Source: Acheta domesticus (taxonomy: Eukaryota; Arthropoda; Insecta; Orthoptera; Gryllidae). From it: 64,000 nt of DNA. Positions 1 to 12,451 of this stretch are shown piece after piece. Under the pieces are notes generated by a model, which searched no databases, was not told the DNA's origin, and saw nothing but the letters and a program-made list of their open reading frames with translations. A program made the position numbers and the translations under genes. Within the stretch, counting starts at the first letter, position 1, and every line of letters begins with the position of its first letter. The stretch spans positions 157,683,276 through 157,747,275 of the forward strand of contig JAHLJT010000631.1 in assembly GCA_031308135.1 (NCBI GenBank). Direction: 5' to 3'.

Positions 1-172
1 TATATAATGAAATATTTTGTAGTAGAAAAAGTAAATAACAAATGGACAATTTACAATAATTTTAAATAAAAGTAACTGATATTGTCAGGGTACACATCCA
101 TGGATACACGGGGTCCACGGATACACATCCATGGACGCTACGCCCCTGAGGAACATACGTAGTTTAGGGAAA
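1..172. other. AT-rich flank, nothing recognised
   Basis: This short AT-rich stretch has a small direct repeat around 92-140, where 'ccatggatacac' and 'ccacggatacacatccatgg' are juxtaposed. I see no coding or RNA signal in it. Confidence 0.5.
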
Positions 173-1000
173 GTTATGTAATCCTGCGCGAAAAAATGGC
201 GAATTTTCGGCAGAAAACAATTCATTACCGAGCCCTGATAAAGAAAATGTGGAAAAATCCAGTTGCTAAAAAAACAAGGAAAAAAACGCGTGGTGCAGCC
301 AGAAACCCTGTTTTGTAAGCCCCGAAAACCCTATTGAAAGCAAAACGTCAGTCCGTCTGTCCATCTGCTGTATGTGAACATTAGCTCCTAAACTATGCAT
401 ACAATTTTTTCCAAATTGAAGAAACACCTGTCCATCTAGCCTGAGTCCAAGATCTGAGATTTTGAAAAATATTCATTAATTTTTGGGGGTACTTTATTTG
501 AAGCCTCGCGGAGGTTTTCAAAAATTTCTCAAAAACGGACCCAAATTTTTTCTTTAACCTTTTTGTAGAAATAGTGCCTAATGCACTCTGTGAGATGACA
601 TAAACGTCATATTGCTCTATTCCTTGGCTTTTCAAAAATTGCAAATATGTAATTTTTTTTACTTGTTTCTCACGTCGTTAATATTTACATTAGCGGCGAT
701 TTGTTCACATTATTATATTAATGAGTAGATAAATAACTTAAAAACTTAGCTTTAAATAACGTCCAGTAAAGTTTCTCTAAACTCAACCGTTTTCTGTGAA
801 AAATAATTCAAAATCCCACATCTTCAGAAACGCTCAAACGCCATTTTCTCATAAATGGCTCCAATTTTTTTCAAACTCTTGGAACGGTTAGTGCTAATTG
901 CACTCTTTAATATGACGTAAAGTTTGTTTTGAGGCATATTTTGTTTTTTCAAAAATTACCCAAATGTAATTTTTTTGCAAGTTCATCCTATTCGGGAAAC
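173..1000 (+). repeat. Foldback-family arm fragment, right-arm orientation
   Basis: The sequence opens with the family's core-edge motif (tgtaatcctgcgcgaaaa, then gaattttcggcagaaaac). It continues with the conserved arm order: a 'gtggaaaaatccagttgc' block, a 'ccagaaaccctg' block, a GTCC/GTCT-rich stretch (~344-366), then two diverged ~200-250-bp modules containing 'aaacgccattttctcataaatggctcc' and 'ctaattgcactctttaatatg' type boxes. The same order recurs at 16,925-17,380 and, inverted, at 23,750-25,400. Outer ends are missing, so this is a truncated copy. ORFs across it are short and shared with no protein family I know. Confidence 0.75.
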
Positions 1001-3559
1001 AAATGTTAGGATATTGTTCAGGAGCCCATATTTCAAATTGTTTTCAACTAGACCACTTCTGTGGTTTAATTTTATTGTCCTCAAAGGATAATACAATAGT
1101 TCTCAAATGCAGATAAACCCAAACATGAATATGACATTTCGAGCAGGTAGTATGAATAATAGCGGAAAGTGTGTCAGAGATATTTGTATGAAAACTTAAT
1201 AAATTAGTACAATACAATGTATCTTTTGGCTACCACTCTAGAGGGCCATCAATTTTAAATGGAACTCTGAACAGGTATTGAAATAATGGCTACTAAATCA
1301 ACAGAAAAAAATATTATGTTGTAACAAAATTTCATCTAAAACATTTTCTAAATATTCACGTTTCATTTCTTGAGAAGGAAATTTCAAAATAAAAACACTA
1401 TGGCATTCTGTCGCTTCAATTCTTGATGACAGCAAGATTGAAATTTTTTTTTAAAAAACGAGCTTATTTACAAAATACTGTACATCTCCCCGTGTGGGTT
1501 TAAAAGATGTGGAGGCAGGAAGATCGTATTTTACCTTCCGCATTGTTTATTTTACCGGCGTGACTATAACACGTTGCTGCTGTGAAGATTGCCAGCGACA
1601 ACAACTTATTGGGTGCAACCTCTACCTTTTGTGGCGCGGCTGGTTCCTGTCTCGCTTTGCCCTTGCCCGGCGTCAACGTCTGTGCCCCGGAGGGGAGCGG
1701 GATGCGGCGGGGCAGCATTGAAAGTTAAGTAACTGGGCCCCAGATCAGGCATGTCAAGGTCGCGGGCAAGGTAACAAGCTTACTAGCGCTCGCATCCACA
1801 CGAATTGGCGCGGGATTTAAATGTAAGGGTTGCGCAAACGCTACGGAGTGGCGGTGCGTCTCTGGATGCCTCGCCCATGCCAGCTTTTGGGAGACGTTGA
1901 GAGTTAATTTCACAAATTTAGTTACATTAATTCTCGTTTTCACTTGAAGGCAACGAAATAAAAATTAAAATCCAATAATACATCAATCCGATTTCAAAAT
2001 TTCAATTGAAACTAAAATTAAAAAACTTCCATCAAAAATATCTTGATTGTGTAATCCTGTTTACTTAAGAGATATATGAAAAGATGAACTTTGTACGTTC
2101 CGGTTAAAAGGTTTCACAGACATTTTTCTCTGTTAAAAGCGCTGTCCGTTCGTAAGCAAGAATTGTTAACTTACAGAGACTCGTTAATTTGTTTCATATT
2201 ATTGCTGAGTGCAAAAAATAACTAAATGACTTAATAACACAACACAATACGAAAATAAGGAAAGAATTCGCCATTCAAACATAGTCCTGTCAGTTACTAA
2301 AGACGTAAAGGAAAATTTAGTAAGAAAATGAAAATCGAATAGTAATAAGTAGTGAAGAATCGAATACATAATAGAATTATCGGTTATTTGATCGAAAAAT
2401 GAGGCAAACATAATGTCGCACAGAGCCGCTGTTCACCTTCTCGCGTCGCTTCAGCTGGCGAATGTACACCCCTTTCTGTATTTTAAGGAAAAATGAGGGC
2501 GGAGTCAGGGGAAGTTGCCTCTGCCCTTAGGAAGCGCCCAGGCCCCCAGGCGGGCAAGTCGCTCGTGCGGGCGCGGTTTGACGTGCCTTCCCTAGACTCT
2601 TCAGCAAGAAATGCAATTACCCTGCAACGACAAAATGTCCAATATCTAAGAAATAAATTCTGGTAATTGAATTCAGAATATTCTTGGTTATTTCTGCACA
2701 GTACATACAACTGCGGGTCAAACAACTCCTTCTCACGAAAACTTAATTTGATACATCCTGCAAAAAGGACCATGCACATAGCAATATCAAACACTTAATG
2801 ATATCCAGCAACATGAAATATCGCATCGGCAGGCGACCTGAGGATTCCGTGAACTGTGCCACATTCCGCCAGTTCCAAGAAAAAGGCGATGACGTCAGCA
2901 TTGCGAGCGTGGACGGTGGCGTGCGTAGGTAGGCGACGGAAGGAGGGAGCCGGTTGCAGCAGCGCCGTGCAGTGGCCTGCTTGCGGTGCGAGAGGAGAAA
3001 ACGGCAAAATGTGCTCAGTACAGACAGAAAACGCGGCGGGAGCAATAGACACATTAACCCTGCGGCACACGCGCTAGCAACAATTATTCGAGCACAGGGG
3101 GTGAACTCTCAGATGCAGCGTTTGAATTTTAATCTTGCTTCACAAACTGACTCTTCGCTGTTTGAGGCACAAACACACATTAGACAAAGAACTAACATTG
3201 AAACTTTAAAAATCAATTAAACTACAATGTTTGTCAATAATAAGAACAAGAATATATAGGAAAAAGTTGTATCATTTGTAAATTGTACCAAGAACATAAT
3301 GCCTATGGGCACAAATTGGAAGCTATGAGATCTAAAAACAATAATAGACAGGTACTGGGAACAATGGTGTTCTCAAATACTTCCACGTTGCTTTATCAAC
3401 GGAAGAACAATTCGGTCGTGTGAGAGATCGACCGCGTGTGTCGCCGGGCAAATGTCGCAGACGTTCATGCATAATATCTTGGTGGTGGAGCTCATCACAT
3501 GTGACATGGATAGGACTTGTGGTGGTATGGGGATTGTGGTGGCAGTGAAATGCGTGCTA
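1001..3559. other. Unassigned sequence with two GC-richer patches
   Basis: There are patches of raised GC at about 1,500-1,900 and 2,440-3,080 in otherwise AT-rich DNA. ORFs on both strands here are short (at most about 103 codons), overlap one another in several frames and show no domain or codon-bias signal that I can defend. I cannot exclude untranslated exons or promoter sequence. Confidence 0.4.
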
Positions 3560-4126
3560 AGAGTGGATTGATTGATTAGTTATTTCGTATTTGCAGTCGC
3601 GTCAACTGCTACGGCCGCTGATCCCGTAAGTGTATTGCATGTTTCTTTCGGGAGGTGGCTGTGCTTTTTTCCCGCTGAATGATGAATTCTGGTGCCGACC
3701 ATGATGTCTGCTTGAGGGGTTTCTCCAAACAGGTATCTCCCACCAGGGAAGACTCACCCCAGTTCGGTCAAGATCTAAGCTCCCGTTTGGTTACTGACAT
3801 GAATGGTAATGTAGTGCGTGCACGTGAAAGCGTAAGTAAGGGGTGAGGATAGAACAAGGAAGAGGTAGGAAAGATCGCGTGTGATCCGTGTCCCGTTTGC
3901 TACGGTACTACTCAGGCATTCTCCTAGTGTTGTTCGGAGAATCCACGAAAAACTATCCATCAGAGTAACCAGCCGCTAGAATTCTCTTCCAGGCAGCGGC
4001 TGAAGTCGACTTAGCTACCTTGCAGTGTGGAAAATGCTGCCACCGTCATGACTCGAACCCCAGGACCTCCCGGTCACAGGCCCGTGACATCAGTCGATGC
4101 CTTGAGCTAACTAAGCCGGTATGCTA
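3560..4126 (-). mobile_element. tRNA-derived SINE with tRNA-like head and (AATC)n tail
   Basis: Read on the minus strand, the head near 4,125-4,045 has an A-box-like TTAGCTCAAGGC and a B-box GGTTCGAGTC in the correct order for an RNA polymerase III internal promoter. The body runs toward 3,600 and the likely tail is the short (gatt)n run at about 3,568-3,580 on the plus strand, i.e. (aatc)n on the element strand. The head and proximal body resemble 15,540-15,692 and 38,712-38,864. The tRNA cloverleaf is degenerate, so it is not a functional tRNA gene. The distal boundary is inferred. Confidence 0.65.
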
Positions 4127-4186
4127 ACAGTGTCACAAAAAACAAGCTGACGGCGTGAAGATTGGTATTACGCAAAATAATAGTAG

Positions 4187-4471
4187 ATAGTTAAATGTGT
4201 TCGCAGAAGTGAGATTAGAGATGGTGATGGTGATGGTAAAGGTGATGGTCATGAGGATAGGGATGGTGATGGAGAAGGTAAAAATGAAAATGATGGTGAA
4301 AGTGAAAGTGATGGTGAAGATGAAAGTGGTGATGGTGAAGGTGAAGGTGATGGAGACTATGAAGGCGAAGACGAGAGCGATAAGAGTGAAGGCGGTGATG
4401 AAGACGACGGGGGAGTCCACGGTGAAGGCGGAAGCGAAGATGATGAAGGGGAAGATGATGGCTTGAACTAA
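4187..4471 (+). repeat. Cryptic (GRTGAW)n repeat with an open acidic frame
   Basis: From 4,220 this is a degenerate GAT/GGT/GAA trinucleotide-hexanucleotide repeat. One frame is open from 4,187 (just after TAG at 4,184) to TAA at 4,469-4,471 and reads as about 83 Asp/Glu/Gly/Ser-rich residues with scattered Lys. It has no ATG in that frame. Another frame with ATG at 4,197 reads as Met/Val/Lys-rich and the minus strand as Phe/Thr/Ile-rich, all consequences of the repeat having no stops. It could be an acidic low-complexity exon or simply a purine-rich microsatellite; I favour the latter. Confidence 0.7.
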
Positions 4472-4599
4472 GCTGTCTACGAAAATGGCCTTGAAATTAG
4501 TTGTGAGCATAGAGACGAAATAATCATTGGTGATATTGGCGGCTAGGAGTTGCTAAAGAGAAAATAGCTGCGTGAGAGGAGACGGAAGTGATAAAAGTA

Positions 4600-4930
4600 C
4601 TAATTGAGGGTTCATTTCAGTTCATCTGTCAGTCTGTCTATCCATCCGTCTGTGGTCAACACTGCCGCCGTCTTTTAGCAGATTTTCTCCAAAATTGATA
4701 CTCTCCAATAGATCTGATTGATATCACGGCCCCTTGAATTTGAAATTGATATTTTAATTTGGAAGATACTTGACATGAAGCCCCTGAGACATTTTCAATT
4801 TTTTTTTATTGAATGTTGCTGTTGGATAGGATCCGCTGAAGCGAATGGTGCAGATATCATTTTCGTTTAAATTCCTGGTTTTTCGAAAATTGAAAAGTTT
4901 TTTTTCGTCTTTTTTGAAACTTTAGCCTAT
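4600..4930 (+). repeat. Foldback-family arm fragment
   Basis: A GTCTGTC/ATCCGTC-rich stretch (4,625-4,655) is followed by 'ttctccaaaattgatactctccaat', a 'tacttgacatgaagcc' box and a 'tttttcgaaaattgaaaag' box. The same order is found at 9,150-9,450 and 47,700-48,010. It is truncated at both ends and too degenerate to carry a coding frame. Confidence 0.7.
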
Positions 4931-5340
4931 TACTACGCATTAGGGGTAAAGGCCTCCTGATACAGGGAAAAAGAATATTGAGGAATTACTCTAGAACTCA
5001 GAAGGGACCACGTTTACCGGCCGGAAAATAAATGAACGCCATGCAGGATGATGACATTGCAAGAGATAGTAATAATGCCATTTACAAATGAGCTAAATGA
5101 ACTAACAAATGAAGCGTGTATAATAAGGTCATGGCGTCATAGCGTCAAAATACAATAACCTTATTTGAAATTAGTCCAATTAGGTTTTCTCTCACAAAAT
5201 ACGAACTGAAAGTAATATGAAAGAAAATTGAAAAAATTGAGTACCATAATCTGTATATAACTTGTATTACGATAATTTGATATTACCATCGTATGCTGTA
5301 TTACTGCAATACAATGCGGCAATGACTATTTGAGAACTTC
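4931..5340. other. AT-rich, nothing recognised
   Basis: There is no ORF of note, RNA signature or clear repeat boundary here. The stretch separates a foldback fragment from a LINE/SINE 3' tail. Confidence 0.4.
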
Positions 5341-5600
5341 ATTGAATTGAATTGAATTGCCTTATTTTACGTGGCGAGACTCAGGCCATGAGGCCCGCTC
5401 TTCCGTCTGACCGCAAATTTCGCTACGCTCCTTTCACCTAGCGGAGAAAGAAGGTATTATCCCGGGCGACGAAACAGGCGATTTGAATTTAGCTCAGAGG
5501 CGTCATTTAGGCTTGAGGATCTTTTACATGCAAGTAAATCTACTAACATGGGCCAGCCGGCTTTACTTCCCCTCCGCGGAAGGCGTACGAAGGATTTTTT
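5341..5600 (-). mobile_element. 3' end of a LINE or SINE with (ATTCA)n tail
   Basis: On the minus strand the sequence ends '...cctgagtctcgccacg', a short A-rich linker, then tandem ATTCA units (5,341-5,359 on the plus strand read attgaattga...). A pentanucleotide tail after a GC-richer 3' UTR is typical of CR1/Jockey-like LINEs and the SINEs that share their tails. The upstream limit is uncertain and no RT sequence remains. Confidence 0.55.
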
Positions 5601-6994
5601 CGCCCGTAAAAATTCACGGCTTCGATGAACGGCGACAAGATAAGATATTGAAATGTGAAATTCTTTTGAATTCTTCTCTTTGTTGAACATTGACATGGAA
5701 CCATTATTTTCAAAATCCATTTTAATCCATTTATCATCATTACAATTTTCAAAATCATGAAAACTGAGTGGTACGTACTATGGTGAGAACTGTATTCTGT
5801 GAATGTTTTATTGAATTCTGATATCCCTACCCTAACCCATACGAATATTGTATTCCGAATGCAGATGGAAACGAAACGTTTGTTCTTCAATTAGCAAAGA
5901 GAATTCAGGGAAATTTTCTTAGGTGTGAAAAACGTATAAATCATTTAGCATTACATGTTCAGACAAGCAGTAACGTGTAATTCGTGTAACGTATAATTTG
6001 CTCTTCATTTAAAGAAAATGAAACTTTTAATAATGAACTTAGAATATCTTAAAGACACGGCGTAAAATAATTTCATGATTTTACAGTTAATTACTGTGTT
6101 TATGGACATACACAAAAAACAAGTAACGGTTTTGCCAACACCCTTCATGGACTTTTGGATTCTTTATGTCCGCGGGGGTCTTTTGAATATTTTATGCCTT
6201 CTCTGACACCAACACAACAAATACATTTTTATAAATTTGATTTATTAAAGTTAAATACAAGAAAAATGCCACAAATAAAAGGCATAATGCGCAAATAACT
6301 AAAATCACTCGTTATAAACCTTTTTTTGCTTCATTAATATGCGGTATAATATTATTACCCAACCGTTACTAAGGGGCGAGAAAATACGTGCTGTTTTAGC
6401 ATTACTAGTTTATTCATTACAATTAGCACTAAGCGTTGGAAACTTTTGTAGTATTTGCCATAAATTTGCACGTTTAATCGAGTGTCAAAGGACACGGTAG
6501 AAGTGAGTAATATTTGACTGTCGAATCTCCAACTTTGCTCATATTATTTTAACTGTTTGTTTAAAAATAAAACGAAGTTGGAGATTTTTTGAAGGCAAGT
6601 TAGCAACAAAAATGAAAGGTTTTAGCGGGCTTTTTGCTTTATTGCTTTCCGGGACATCTATAGGGCCTAACTGTTTAATTTCTGTTGATTGAACATTGTT
6701 GAAAAATGACATGATGGGAAAGATGATGAGGCGGCTTTATTTACTTAACGTCAATGTTACAATGTTCTCTACGTTCAATAAAATGGTATATTCAACTTTT
6801 GTAAAGCGAATACAGATATGCGAAAGGTAATGATATCGTAGTTTCCGAATGCATTCATAATGCTTTATATTGGATGACCTTTAGTTCTGGATGTTCAATT
6901 TATTTGTGAAATTATCCTTGCTTTCCTGCTATGATGAGCAGTACATAATGCGAGCAATTACAATAATTCGAGAAGACGTGCTGGTGTAGCACCA
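5601..6994. other. AT-rich unassigned region with a small inverted repeat
   Basis: I see no supported gene. One feature stands out: 'aatctccaacttt' near 6,524 pairs with 'gaagttggagatt' near 6,568, a short hairpin-forming inverted repeat with a loop of roughly 35-40 bases. It could be a tiny foldback relic or chance. Confidence 0.4.
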
Positions 6995-7480
6995 CCATTT
7001 TTTTATTCATCCTTTGATGCATATGAGGAGAAAATTTCCTTCTGCGGTGCAACGGTAGCGCCTGAACCGTTCAGGTGATATTCTCCAAAATTGTTACTTC
7101 TCGATCGATTTAAATAGACGCGAGGTCCTCCGAGTTTGATGCGGATATTTAATTTTGAGAGTACTTCATATGAGGCCTCAACTAAAGTTTCAAAATATTC
7201 TTAAAAATGATTCCGTTTTTTTAGCAAACTTTGTTCTTTGATAGCGTAAAGGACGCTTAAGGGAATGATGCCGATCTCCATTTCGTTGTAATCACTGATT
7301 TTTCGAAAACTGCAAAAGTGCCACTTTTTTCGGAGTCTTCCTACGAGTGCCATATTGAAGATATATATTTTTCCGTTAATAAAATTTGTTCATCAAAGAC
7401 AGGTCTTAAAAAAGCTCATGTACTTTTTTAAAAAAGTTTTCCCGTAATTGTGCGTGAAATATGGACAAATTTTCAATTAT
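6995..7480 (+). repeat. Foldback-family arm fragment
   Basis: Shared arm boxes appear in the usual order: 'tattctccaaaattg', 'gagagtacttcatatgaggcctca', 'aactttgttctttgatagcgtaaaggacgctta' and 'gtcttcctac'. The phrase around 'gatagcgtaaaggacgctta' is nearly identical to that at 32,537-32,556. Outer ends are missing. Confidence 0.7.
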
Positions 7481-8388
7481 TTAAACAATTTTTTCTCAAA
7501 ACATGCTCTGAATATTTTCTTCAAATTTTCCACTGAAGAAAGCTTAGTGTAAAAGTGATTAGATCGTAATGCACAATGTAGGAAGTACATTTTTCTTCTG
7601 ATATTGTCATGTTGCACAGAATTCAAACCTCTACTAAGTGAAATAACTTTCTAGGGGTATCGTACTAATAGTAATATTTCGCATGGAAAATATCAACACT
7701 TACACACATGTTCGTAAAATTGATCGGTAACATTTTTAACTCTAGTTTCACCAGAAAAAAACATTCCTTTCTATTTTTCTTCAAATGAAACTTTATCAAT
7801 AGCTAGCACAGTCATATTAGAAAACGGATTTCTCGTACTATATCTACTGTCTTTCTTGGATTCCATTGAATAGGTGGGAAACTTTTCAGTTTTGCCAAAA
7901 GTCTTGATCGTCCAAAGCATTATTTGGGTTGTTTTTGTGAGACATTATGCACTATATTTTCATATTATTATAAGCTATTTTCTGGTCGTCAAAACATGAG
8001 AAGTTTTGTTAGAATGAAAAACTGGAAAAAACGACGGTAGACTACAGTCACAACATTTAATGTAATTTGTAACGTTGAGATATACTCACTCGTATACATA
8101 AGAAAAAAATACTTTTTGAAAATCAGGGATCCACAAAACGAAATTTTCTGTCGAGACAATCCTACATTATATGCACTCCTACATCCTACATACTACCATC
8201 CATATTACATCCTACATACACTCCTACGTTATTTCTTGACAAGAAAGTGAAAATTTGTCCATAGTTGCATTTTTGTCAATTAACGTCTTGGAAAAGCCCC
8301 CCATACCCATTTACTTCAGTAAGCTCAAAAGAATAAAAAGTACTATAGGCCCAGGGAGAAGCACATGAGTAACACGTATGCGATACAG
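7481..8388. other. AT-rich unassigned sequence with short CCTACAT repeats
   Basis: About 8,160-8,232 contains several copies of a 'cctacat' / 'actcctac' motif in a degenerate array. Otherwise nothing is recognised. It is the last part of contig 1 before sequence shared with the second contig begins. Confidence 0.4.
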
Positions 8389-8444
8389 AGTTATCCAGAC
8401 TCCTAATTACTTGGAGGAAATTACTTATCGTAATAACCGCCAAT

Positions 8445-8765
8445 AGCGGAGTGGCGTGCGCGCCGGCGCAACGAGTGGCCTTCGCGTCACAGAGCTAATC
8501 CCGGCGGAGGGGAAACCCGCCCCGTCTCCCAAACGCGACTACTTGAGCGGCGGCGCCGCCGGCTACAACCTGTTTGCGCGAGCGAGTGAGCGCGATGGGG
8601 TTCCCCTGAGCGGCGAGGCGCGGAGCGGCGCGGCCTTCTGGTCCACGCGCCACGTTTCTCTCTTCTGTTTGCCGCGCGGGCCGCGAAACAATCTGGGCTC
8701 CCAGCCAAGTTGCGAAGATTGCGTCCAAAGCTCAAGAAGAAAGCGCGCTCTCCAACGTCTGATAT
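8445..8765. other. GC-rich island A (copy 1)
   Basis: About 300 bases are abruptly GC- and CpG-rich (gcggcgccgccggc, gcgcgggccgcg) between AT-rich flanks. Frames are open on both strands only because stop codons are rare at this composition, and they shift between the two copies, arguing against coding. It could be a promoter or first-exon island or the GC-rich part of a repeat. No TATA box or splice signal fixes its role. Confidence 0.6.
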
Positions 8766-8959
8766 GACAAACAACTAACATGATTTTCTGGCGATTTTTT
8801 GAATTATGATTATTCTTTCTTTCTACATTTCGTGGAAAAGTTAGAGCGATACGTTCATTTGCGAATCTTTGAGATTGTATACAACGTGTTCAATACGAAG
8901 ATAAGATGTAGGATATAACGGATTTGGGAGAGGCATGTCTTGATTCGACATCTTTTTGC

Positions 8960-9800
8960 TTTTCACTCTTACGACGATACATCGTAAGAGAAAATTACGT
9001 AAACGTGCGACGGAAAACAGTCACTTTTCGGCAGGAAAACTCTTATTACCGTGTTCTGGTAATGAAAAAGTGGATAAATCCTGTTTACAATATACGGGGG
9101 GGGGGGGAATTCTTTAACGCGTGGTGTGGTCAGAAACCTTGATACCGAAAAATCGACGGACGGCTAAACGTCGGTCTGTGGTCAATGCTAACGCTAACCG
9201 TTCAGCCGATTTTTTTCAAAATTGATATTCCCCAATTGATCTAAATGGTCTCAAGGTTTTGAGAGTTTCAAATGGATATTTTGATTTTTGAGGGTACTTA
9301 CATGAAGCCTCAAAAATATTTTAAACATTTTCTCAAAAATGACATCAAATGTTTTATCAAACTTTGTCTTAAGATAGCGTATAGGATGCTCGTAGTGCAG
9401 GTCTCGCGTTCCTTGATATCCCAGAAATTTTAAAAATTGCATAAATACAATTTTTTGGCGTCTTCCTACAACTACAATATCGAAAATATAGATCTTTTCG
9501 TGTATGAAATCTGTTACTTAAAGGCATATCTTTACGCAGGTTCCTGTTTACTTATTCGAAAATACGAGTAGTTTTCGAAAAATATGGTGCGAAGTGTAGG
9601 AAAATAAAAACAAAGACTTCTTTTTCTCAAAAACCGCTCCAAATTTTCGCTTTAAATTTTTTCCACGGAGAGGAGAAGGGATGCTTAAAGAACAGCGGTG
9701 GGTTTCATTTTCGTTGAACTTTCTAAATTTTCAAAAATTGCATATTTAGAAATAATGCGAAAAAGTAAGTTTTGTAGCCCCACTACGTCTTGAGGGATCC
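8960..9800 (+). repeat. Foldback-family arm with small palindrome at its start
   Basis: It begins with a short perfect-looking hairpin (ctcttacgacgatacatcgtaagag at 8,967-8,991), then 'cacttttcggcaggaaaac', an 'aatgaaaaagtggataaatcctg' box, a poly-G run, 'tcagaaaccttgataccg', a GGAC-type stretch and two diverged ~200-bp modules ending in the inverted box 'gtcttcctacaactacaat'. It matches 32,130-32,960 in copy 2, where the poly-G and several homopolymers are shorter. Confidence 0.75.
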
Positions 9801-11699
9801 GGGATATAAGTATTAAAACGCTCAAAGAAGTCTGAATATTCGAAATTGTCCCAATGTTTTTTCAATAAATGATTGGATGTAATAGATGGACTGAATATCT
9901 ACAGAAAGTAATGCTTCATAACATGCATGACATGTACATGATATCCATATGACTCATAAATCCCACGGTCATAAATTACAAGCGTTTGGAATGTTTGTTT
10001 CCAAACACGCTGTCGTTTATTTAAATTGTACCTACCAACAAATTACTTTAGATTATCTCCAGCGAGGGATATTATTGAAGGGCATTACTCGGTATCTTTA
10101 ATTTATTTGAAATGTGAGGAACGCCTATCCCCCAGTCATTGATAAAGAAAACCATTCCTTTGAATGTTAATGTACTGGTCATATTATTTAACTTACTACT
10201 ATTAGCTTACCACCAGATAGTACACCCATACGTGAATAATATGCTAGCTTCGTAATAAGAATACTTCGAGAAGATTGTGAAAATTGAGAGAGGACAGAAA
10301 TTAATCTGGAGAAAACAAATTTCGTCATATAGTCAGTCTGCTGGTATCGGCATTGGGTTCCATCTTACTAGAAACTGTAGGGTCCCAAATATTTGGTTGC
10401 AATCTTCAAAACAACTCACTTGTCAGAGAAAGGTTGAGAAAATCAAATCAGGGAAGAAAAATCGCTAAAATGTCAATGATAAAATGTTCAAGGACATAGT
10501 GCATGAAACGGAAGAGGGAGCTGCTGAGCAGTGTGCAGGTAAATAAACAAATAAGGTAGTAAGTAAGCAAATAAATAAATAAATCTCTAGATCGTATATT
10601 GCAAGCGTTTCGAGTGGATGAATTTAGACGGAGGGATCGTATATCTAACCTGCAACACATTTCCAGTAATGTGATTAAAATCCAAATGCAAATGAAATCT
10701 GAAATTAATAAAATTGTTAGGTGTGGTTGGATGTACTAAGGGAAGGCCAGAAAAGTTTCCATGAAGCAATTGATTCGATTAAGATCTTAATTTAAATAAG
10801 TTTAAATTTTATTGTTAAAAAGTAAAAACAGTTTGCGACGTATGAAGAGACCTGCGCACTCACTCGAACCAAATGACAGGACATCTTAACAATCAGACAG
10901 AAATATCTGGGAAATTATGTAGACAAACAACGCAACTTATATTTGCTATAAGAAGTTACAGATATAGCCGTTGGGAGAAAGAGTAAGAACATTAATCATT
11001 AACGCAAGCGAAGAAAGGTATTTAAACTGTGAATTTGCCCCAGATGTCTCTCTAATTATAGTACAAATTAATATAATATTATATTAGACATTGTTATCAC
11101 TAAATCACATTATACAAAGTTTTTATTTCTTTTCGTATCAAAATGATAGAGGAAAAGGGTAGGTGCAGTTAAAAATATTGTTGATAAATTTTTGCGTGTT
11201 GAGAAACTTTCAAAAACTTTTCGAGTAACAAAACAATAAATATCTTCTATTTCCCATAGCAGATATTTATTGGAAATTTTACCAAATTATATCAACAGGT
11301 ATTCATTGATGGTCCTTCACTCGTCAAAAAAACAAAAACAAAAACAAAACAAAAAAAAAACGAATGTATTTCGCCGTAAAAATCTTCTGAAAGAATGGGT
11401 AGAATAATTGTTGTTTTTTTCTTGTGCTTATAAATGACAGCCAATATTCGTGAAAGTAAAACAATGCCAATAGATTTAACACATGCAATACTAAAATCAA
11501 TTCCATCAATGCAAGTTTTTAATCATTTCCCAAAAGAAGTTCCACGGACCACTGTATTCTGTGAACAGACACTCACTCTACCCGACAACTGCACCTCCTT
11601 TTTCTGAATGACTCACATCCGCTTGACCTTCTCGGGCCTTTCCTAACCTCAAAGCATCAAGTCCAAAGCAGCACTTCCACCACAAAACCTGAACGGCAC
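9801..11699. other. Unassigned AT-rich stretch (copy 1) with (AAAT)n
   Basis: No gene is recognised. It contains an (AAAT)n run at 10,568-10,584 and an A-rich CAAAAA run at about 11,325-11,362. Either could mark the 3' tail of an old retroelement. The counterpart is 32,961-34,849. Confidence 0.45.
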
Positions 11700-12430
11700 C
11701 AATCCAAAGATCTGAAGCTGCGGGCGCGCCGCCGCTCTTACCTCCCGTGCCACAGGCTCCTCGGGCGCGGCGCGGCGCGTGCCGGCTGTCAGTGGGCGCT
11801 GTCGTCACTCGGGCGGCAGCGAGAGCGAGAGCGCTTCGCACGTGGGCAGTGGGCGGCAGCGCCGCGGACGTCGTCCCATCGCAATGACGAACGCCCGTCA
11901 CAGCTGACGCCTCGCTCGCTAGTGCCGGCAGAGCACCCGCGCCGCGTCTAGCGCCGCCACCGCCACCGCCGCCGCCGCCGCCGCCCCTCTTCGACGTCAC
12001 CGGCGTCTCGCCGCGCCGCTGCTTCCCACCCACAGCTCGGCAGGACGAGGAAAACCTCGAGTATTTAGATCGCCGAGGACCACAGACTCCTTCGCGTTGC
12101 GGAGCGTTTCCGGTCGCCGCAGAGCATAGCTCTTATGCAAGAAGAAGTGCGAGCTAGTGGGGCGCGCTGCTCCCGCTGCCAGCATGGGTCCCCACGCGGC
12201 GGGAATAAGAGGCGCGCAGTTGAGGCGCTGAGCGTAGCGACGTCGCCGGCGCGGGCGGCGGGCGCGCGGGCGGGCGGGGGCGGCGCGGCTGGAGGGGGCA
12301 CAGCGGGTGGCCTTCGCGGTGGTGCGTGGAGGGGGGCGAGGCGGCGCGACGCGACACGACGAGCCGAGCGGAGCGGATTGGAATGGAATGGAATGGAGTG
12401 GAGTGGAGCGGAGCGGAGTGGCGTAGGCTG
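11700..12430. other. GC-rich island B with (CGC)n and GGAATG-type runs (copy 1)
   Basis: This is strongly CpG-rich sequence including a (CCGCCA)/(CCGCCG)n run at about 11,950-11,987, a GCGGGCGGG stretch near 12,250-12,300 and a GGAAT/GGAGT/GGAGC run at about 12,370-12,425. Such composition resembles a CpG-island promoter, but I find no conserved coding frame. Frames open in one copy are shifted by indels in the other (34,850-35,585). The minisatellite follows directly. Confidence 0.6.
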
Positions 12431-12451
12431 AAGAGAATAGCCTCGGCTCGT

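Noticed and set aside
8456..8767. Several overlapping 70-100-codon frames on both strands in GC-rich island A.
   Set aside because: Frames overlap on both strands and are shifted by indels between the two copies, as expected of non-coding GC-rich DNA.
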